From contig WPIO01000013.1 in the NCBI GenBank assembly GCA_009760855.2, forward strand, positions 4,823,501 through 4,887,500: a stretch of DNA of 64,000 bases, read 5' to 3'. Source of the stretch: Cristatella mucedo. Its lineage: Eukaryota; Bryozoa; Phylactolaemata; Cristatellidae. A program made the position numbers and the translations under genes. Of the stretch, positions 58,008-64,000 are shown piece by piece (positions within the stretch are counted from its first letter, which is position 1; the number at the start of each line of letters is the position of its first letter). The notes beneath the pieces were generated by a model. It worked only from the letters and a program-made list of their open reading frames with translations. It did not search any database and was not told where the DNA came from.

Positions 58008-59720
58008 AATAATAATAATAATAATTCACTTGATAAAGCGCCCTCGGAGAACTTAATCTCTTTCTAGGCGCTTTACATTTGCTGCAAAGTGATACGCAAT
58101 AGAATAGTAAGTAAAATCATGCTTGAAAAACAAACAAAATGAATAACATGGTTAGGGGTTACATGCACTGGGTCAGCATGCAAATGTGGTTAGTGGCAGC
58201 ATGAACAGTGTCAGCACGCATAAGCACATCGAGGACGAATCACAAGGACCCACTAAATGCTGTCCTAAATAGGTATGTTTTTAAGTTTCTTTTAAATGTG
58301 GTCAGGTCAGGGGATGTTCTGATGCAGGTCAGGAGGGAGTTCCAGGCTGTGGGAGCATACGAGCTAAATGCACTGTCTCCAAAGGATTTAAGGTTTGTAC
58401 GAGGTATTTCTAGACTGTTGGATTCCGAAAAGCGAGTGGTACGATGCTTTGCCTGATGGGATAGTATCTCTGAAAGATAGGCTGGAGCCATAGAATGAAG
58501 AGACCTAAAAGTGAGCGACAAAACCTTGAAGTCAATCCGTTGCTTGACTGGTAACCAGTGCAGGTCGGCGAGAAGTGGAGTAATGTGGCAACTGCGACGC
58601 TCACGACAGACAAGCCTAGCTGCAGAGTTTTTTGCACCAGCTGCAATCGCCTGATCGCACATGCTGGTAGGCCAGTAAGCAGTGAGTTGCAGAAGTCGAG
58701 ACGAGATGTCATGAATGCATGGACCAACTTGGACGTGGTATCCTTATCTAAACAAGCCCTAATTTTAGCAATGTTATGAAGCTGAAAATAGGCTGATTTG
58801 ACTGTGGAGCTGATGTGGTCGTCTAACGAGAAGTCGCTTTGGAATATGTCACCTAGATTTCGAGCTGATGCAACTGGAGATATGCTGGCAGAGCCAATTT
58901 TGAAAGTCAGCCTTTCCAATTTCTGAATAACACTAGGTTTGCCCATAACTAGTAAGTTAGTTTTATCATCGTTTAGTTTTAGAAAATGTGCTGCCATCCA
59001 TGATCGGATGTCATCAATGCATGCAGCAAGTGAGTTGAGAGAATTTGAGGTGCTCGAAGGCTGGGAGGGATCAAAGCAAAGGTACAACTGAGTGTCATCC
59101 GCATAGAAGTGAAAGCCTAGATTGTGCTTGGCAATCACATCGGCGAGAGGGAGAGTATAAACGGTGAAAAGGACCGGACCTAGCACAGAGCCCTGAGGTA
59201 CTCCATATTTTAGAGGTACTTCAGATGATCTTTGTCCATTCACGTCAACACTCTGGAGTCTCCCACTGAGATAGGACCTGAACCACTGCAGAGCAGTGCC
59301 AGTGATGCCCAGGCGAGATGAGAGGCGCTCTAGAAGTACTTTGTGATCGATGGTATCAAAAGCTGCCGAAAGATCGAGCAAAACAGGCAGAGACACTCTA
59401 CCCATGTCTGCATTCCTAAGTAGGTCGTTGTACACCCGAAGCAATGCTGACTCTGTGGAGTGATTAGCTCTAAAGCCAGACTGGAACTTACTAGCAAGGT
59501 GTGAGGTTTCGATATACGAGTTCAGCTGGTCTGCCACGACCCGTTCCAGTGTCTTTAATAGGAATGGTAGAAGGGAGACTGGGCGGTAGTTGCTTAAGTT
59601 CTCTTGGTCTAGTGTAGCTTTCTTGAGAAGTGGCCTGACTACAGCTTTTTTGAAAGGTGCTGGGACCTGACCTGAGGCTAATGACATATTAATGATGTTG
59701 GTTATGCGTGGCAGCATAAA
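58008..59720 (-). mobile_element. L2/CR1-like LINE, best-preserved reverse transcriptase
   Basis: 1.7 kb on the minus strand. One open frame, 59768-58410 (452 codons), covers thumb-to-palm reverse transcriptase: [78 protein letters not shown] and the catalytic [11 protein letters not shown] frameshift near 58650 moves the C-terminal block to the overlapping frame 58662-58240. The 3' untranslated region, hairpin tail and (ATT)n end are intact. The 5' side, with endonuclease, is missing. The first 17 codons of the open frame come from a neighbouring inverted tail. Confidence 0.93.
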
Positions 59721-59721
59721 T

Positions 59722-59855
59722 AACGATTTTTCAAGCATGATTTTACTTACTATTCTATTGCGTATCACTTTGCAGCAAATGTAAAGCGCCTAGAAAGAGA
59801 TTAAGTTCTCTGAGGGCGATTTATCAATTGCAATATATTATTATTGATCTCAACT
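59722..59855 (+). mobile_element. L2-like LINE 3' tail in opposite orientation
   Basis: From tttttcaagcatgattttac through gtaaagcgcctagaaagag, attaagttctctgagggcg to atattattatt, this is the reverse complement of the tail at 58015-58135, with few differences. It directly adjoins the truncated 5' side of the minus-strand LINE. Confidence 0.9.
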
Positions 59856-60059
59856 TCTACTCGCAGCACAGCCCAATCGTGCGGCTGGACTAACAGACGT
59901 GTTGCTCTTCTAATTGGTGATGCCGCTGTGCAACCATCGCTATATCCTTGGGGTGTAGGTGTCCTCTTTGACAAATTTCCGAAATTTTGAAAGTTATATT
60001 AAGAATACAGCCTCCGAAGCTAGCCAGCACGTTTGATGCCTCTGCAGCTAGTAAGGACT

Positions 60060-60432
60060 AATGATACACGTGATAAAGCGCCCTCAGAGAACTCAATCTA
60101 TTTCTAGGGGCTTTACATTGGCTGCAAAGGAAACCCGATCGAATGGTGAGTTGTATCATGCTTGATAAACAACAAGAAAAACATGGTTAGGGGCGACATG
60201 CACAGATTCAGCACGCAAGTATGGTTAGTGGCAGCATGTGCAGTGTCACCACATAAAGGAAGAATCGCAGGGACCCACTAATTGTTGTGCTAAATGGGTG
60301 CGTTTTTAATGTCTTTAAATGTGGTCAAGTCAGGGGATGTCGTGACGCAAGTTGGGAGTGAGTTCCAGGCTTTAGGAGCATACGAACTAAAGGTACGGTC
60401 TCCAAAGGATTTGAGGTTTGTACGAGGTATGT
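60060..60432 (-). mobile_element. L2-like LINE 3' end, truncated
   Basis: Minus-strand hairpin tail, 3' untranslated region and C-terminal frame ([20 protein letters not shown]). It lacks the (ATT)n run and stops near 60432, where other sequence begins. Confidence 0.8.
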
Positions 60433-60539
60433 GGATGCAAGGCTTATCAAAAAATTCAGGAGGTTCGGCCGCGTGTCTCCTGTGCTGAAGGAGCTGCGAT
60501 TTTTTGATGATCCCTTTTGGTTTTCGGATGCAGAGCAAA

Positions 60540-61010
60540 CTTTTTACTCTTGCGCACTAGGTCCGCCATGGCTTGGCTCCTTTATTTGTAGTTGAACCAC
60601 TGCACCAGTTTCAGGTTCCTCGTGCCCTCAGGTCCTCTGTCAACAATACATGAGCTGTTCTGTTCCCAAGTTTAAAGACCATCGGCGACAGAAGCTTTTG
60701 CTCTGCAGGTAGTAGATCGTCGAAACTCGCTTCCACAATTCCCACGCGGCGACGTCTGCTCTCTGCGTGTTGCCGACTGTGGACGTCTGCTCTCTGCGTG
60801 TTGCCGACTGTGGACGTCTGCTCACGTGTTGCCGACGTTGTGTCCTGTTTCCAGCCATCCTGAGCCGCTTCTTCTTCCATCCTTCTCTCACTTCCTCGAT
60901 GGCCCTCCTGACACTGGGCTTCCATGCTTCTCGCATTCTCTTTGTTGCGTGAGATTAATTCATTTGACTACCGAATTCGTACCGTAAGCCGCTTAGTCTA
61001 CGGGTGAGCT
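60540..61010 (+). mobile_element. Family-B LINE 3' fragment with internal tandem expansion
   Basis: Plus-strand match to the reverse complement of 8930-9300: ccatggcttggctccttta, ctgcaccagtttcagg, caggtcctctgtcaacaat, then cgaaactcgcttccacaatt. A tandem repeat follows, and the end has gactaccgaattcgtaccgtaagccgctta, equivalent to 8935-8965. Confidence 0.8.
60751..60841. repeat. 31-bp tandem repeat, about three copies
   Basis: The unit gacgtctgctctctgcgtgt-tgccgactgtg occurs at 60751 and 60782 and, shortened, at 60813. It corresponds to a single-copy segment of the family-B LINE (gacatctactctccaactgccgactatg on the minus strand near 9090-9110). Confidence 0.9.
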
Positions 61011-61720
61011 ATAAGAAAAAACTCTTGAGCTTAACACCCGGTTAGTCTTTGTTGAGCCACAGACGGAGATACGTTATTTGTGTGGCTACTCTTCCCTAAG
61101 ATTTTCCGTTTCATCCTCCTCGTAGCTGTCCTCAGAAGACCGCCGCACACGAGCGGGCAACGCCGTTTATCGACGGGGAATCGTGGGATTCAAATAGCGG
61201 GGAATGAGTATGCTGAAGTATAGAAGTCATAGCATTTCCGGTTGGTCCATCATTCCTTCACAATGCATCATCTGAGTTGGCTTTCTCGCTGGCTTAATCC
61301 AGTGAAACCACTGACTGGTAGCTCACTAGAATCTATTGTTAGTTCTTGCACGTGAGACGTCCTCCGGCGTTTGCACTTCTGTACTCTCACTGCAACTATT
61401 GATTAGGAGTTTCCGCCACCACTGGACTGCTGTGAGCTGTTTGCTTACTGCCGCGTCCGATATTTGACTAGTGACTAGACGCTTGGCTGTGCAGCGGGAA
61501 GCAGTTTAACCGCGTGGTGTGCGTTCGGTAGCGCACGTAGACCGTCTGGCGGTATTGGGACGTTAGCAACAACACACTAAAAAATATTTGGCAAGCGTTA
61601 AGCTATAGCATTTCTCACGTTTCCGGAATTAGTGAAAACAGTTTAGTAATTCAGTCATAAATCCCCTTGCTACTGGCCATGCTACAGCATACTGTCTAGT
61701 AACGGATACATCTGAATACT
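61011..61720. other. Unannotated stretch
   Basis: No gene or repeat recognised. Confidence 0.4.
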
Positions 61721-61724
61721 TCTC

Positions 61725-62615
<891 letters not shown>

Positions 62616-62705
62616 CTCTCTTTCGCTCACGCACACCCTGATCGTATCCACCTGCATGTCAATCTCCCCCTCTCTACCTCCTTCCTCTCGCTTTCTCTTC
62701 CGTCC

Positions 62706-62707
<2 letters not shown>

Positions 62708-62783
<76 letters not shown>
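62708..62783. repeat. (CT)n microsatellite
   Basis: About 37 CT dinucleotides. Confidence 0.96.
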
Positions 62784-62786
<3 letters not shown>

Positions 62787-63067
62787 CTCATTAACTTGCT
62801 TCCTTCCTTCCTCCCTCCCTCTCTCGGTCTCTCTCTCAAAAAATGTAAAGAGCTGTAGTTGTCAAGCAGGCGTCGTAGCGAGCACAATGAAGTTTGACTG
62901 TCTGCGTCGGGGGAGGAAGCTACGGTCGGTCTTCACCGAGATCCGCTAGGCCGAGCTACCTAGCGCACGCGACGCGAGTATGGGGAAGATGCCATGCTTG
63001 TCCAGCTATGTCGGTCTAGATCGATCGGTCCGACTCGTAACAAAAACCAATGACGTGCAGGTTTAAA

Positions 63068-63242
63068 AAAATAAATCCTAGCTGATTGAACAGCCTCTTT
63101 TTGTATAGCGACAGAAGAGCCTTTACGGCTATCACCACCGCTTGCAGTGGCGATAAACAATCGCCCACCGCAGGAATCGAACCCACAACCTCGGGACCGA
63201 GGTCCTGAAAGCAACCGCCTTACCTAGTGTGCCATCACACTC
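63068..63242 (-). mobile_element. SINE1, nearly complete
   Basis: Minus-strand SINE1: tail complement aaaaaaataaatcctagctg, 3' end complement (cctctttttgtatagcgaca), body complement, B-box complement GGAATCGAACCC at 63172 and head complement CTTACCTAGTGTGCCATCAC. Confidence 0.87.
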
Positions 63243-64000
63243 ATGCAACGGGAACTGCACCCTCTGCCCGTCAGCACCTACCGCATTGCAGCTCGCGTTT
63301 GCATTTTGCCCGTACCTTGACGCCGACAGACCCACGCGACAGTGCGACTGCCCCCTGACTCTATGGTAGCTTGACTGTCTGACAATTGCACGCCTCGCTG
63401 CGGTGACTTAGCCTGGGTTTCTCTCTCATCAGTCATTCGAGTGGCTACGCTTATTCAATCGGCGTATTTGTGTAAATTAACTCGTGATTACGCAGCCGCT
63501 GCGGAGTTTAATGCGAGCGTAAAAGAGCTTCATTTCCAAGCGTTTCCCGCACAATTGTTATGAGCGCTCGGAGATGCAATTAGCACCTTCGACAGTAGCA
63601 GCGACCCGGCTAATGGCGACGCCTCGTGCTAGGCAACGGCAGCTGTGCCAGCAGTATACAAACCTAATGGCTCAGGGCGCCGGACCGATTTCTTCAAGTG
63701 CTTCTTAGCTTCTTATCGACTAAAATGCGGAAGCTCGCATTGAAAATACTTAACTCGTGCGTATACGCTCTGACCGTTTTCTGTTTTGAAAAACTAGCCC
63801 TATGCATGCAATAAACCACTCCAGTAGCAGTTTTTGGCACAGGGTTCTTCTCACTTTTAACAGATTTCAGAAGATTGTATTGTTAGTTTCAGCTTCACAC
63901 GAGTTCACTTATGAATGTTATGTAGATGTGACCACATCTAAGACTTTCATTAAAAGCCTCGCAAAATTTGAAGACCCGCTCTCGAAATTCTAAGCTTATT
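63243..64000. other. Unannotated right end of the window
   Basis: No gene, element or tandem repeat recognised. Short open frames are not supported. Confidence 0.4.

Overview
The window comes from an animal nuclear genome. Three spliced protein-coding genes can be reconstructed, with long introns packed with LINE and tRNA-derived SINE copies and with long CT/GA microsatellites. No bacterial, organellar or viral gene organisation is visible. The genes are metazoan families (ISG12/IFI27-like, syntenin, PHACTR), so the host is a metazoan. It is probably an invertebrate bilaterian, but the sequence alone does not fix the lineage.

Layout. (1) 1091-4003, + strand: a two-exon ISG12/IFI27-like gene encoding 95 aa. 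(2) 16254-5776, - strand: a complete six-coding-exon syntenin gene (tandem PDZ adaptor, 304 aa), convergent with gene 1. (3) 17018-53154, + strand: a complete PHACTR gene (phosphatase and actin regulator, 551 aa, 11 coding exons). It is head-to-head with syntenin across about 760 bp that looks like a shared CpG-rich promoter. For syntenin and PHACTR every exon junction keeps the reading frame, and the terminal exons carry the diagnostic C-termini of each family. (4) 53155-64000: downstream sequence with no recognisable gene, holding LINE and SINE copies and a duplicated approximately 650-bp block.

Mobile DNA. The dominant element is an L2/CR1-like LINE with APE-type endonuclease and reverse transcriptase segments. 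Its 3' end can fold into a hairpin and is followed by an (ATT)n tail. There is a second LINE family (called B here), known only from its 3' part, and two tRNA-derived SINE families, SINE1 and SINE2, with recognisable B boxes. SINE2 and the L2-like LINE share a 3' motif, as expected for a SINE mobilised by that LINE. Several insertions are nested, and two pairs are inverted.

Functional reading. Syntenin (syndecan/ALIX/PIP2 adaptor of endosomes and exosomes) and PHACTR (G-actin-regulated PP1 subunit) both act at the interface of membrane and cytoskeleton, so co-regulation from one bidirectional promoter is plausible but is inference. The PHACTR protein has unusually few RPEL motifs (two intact), uses a GC-AG intron, and finishes in a terminal exon that contributes only five codons and the stop.
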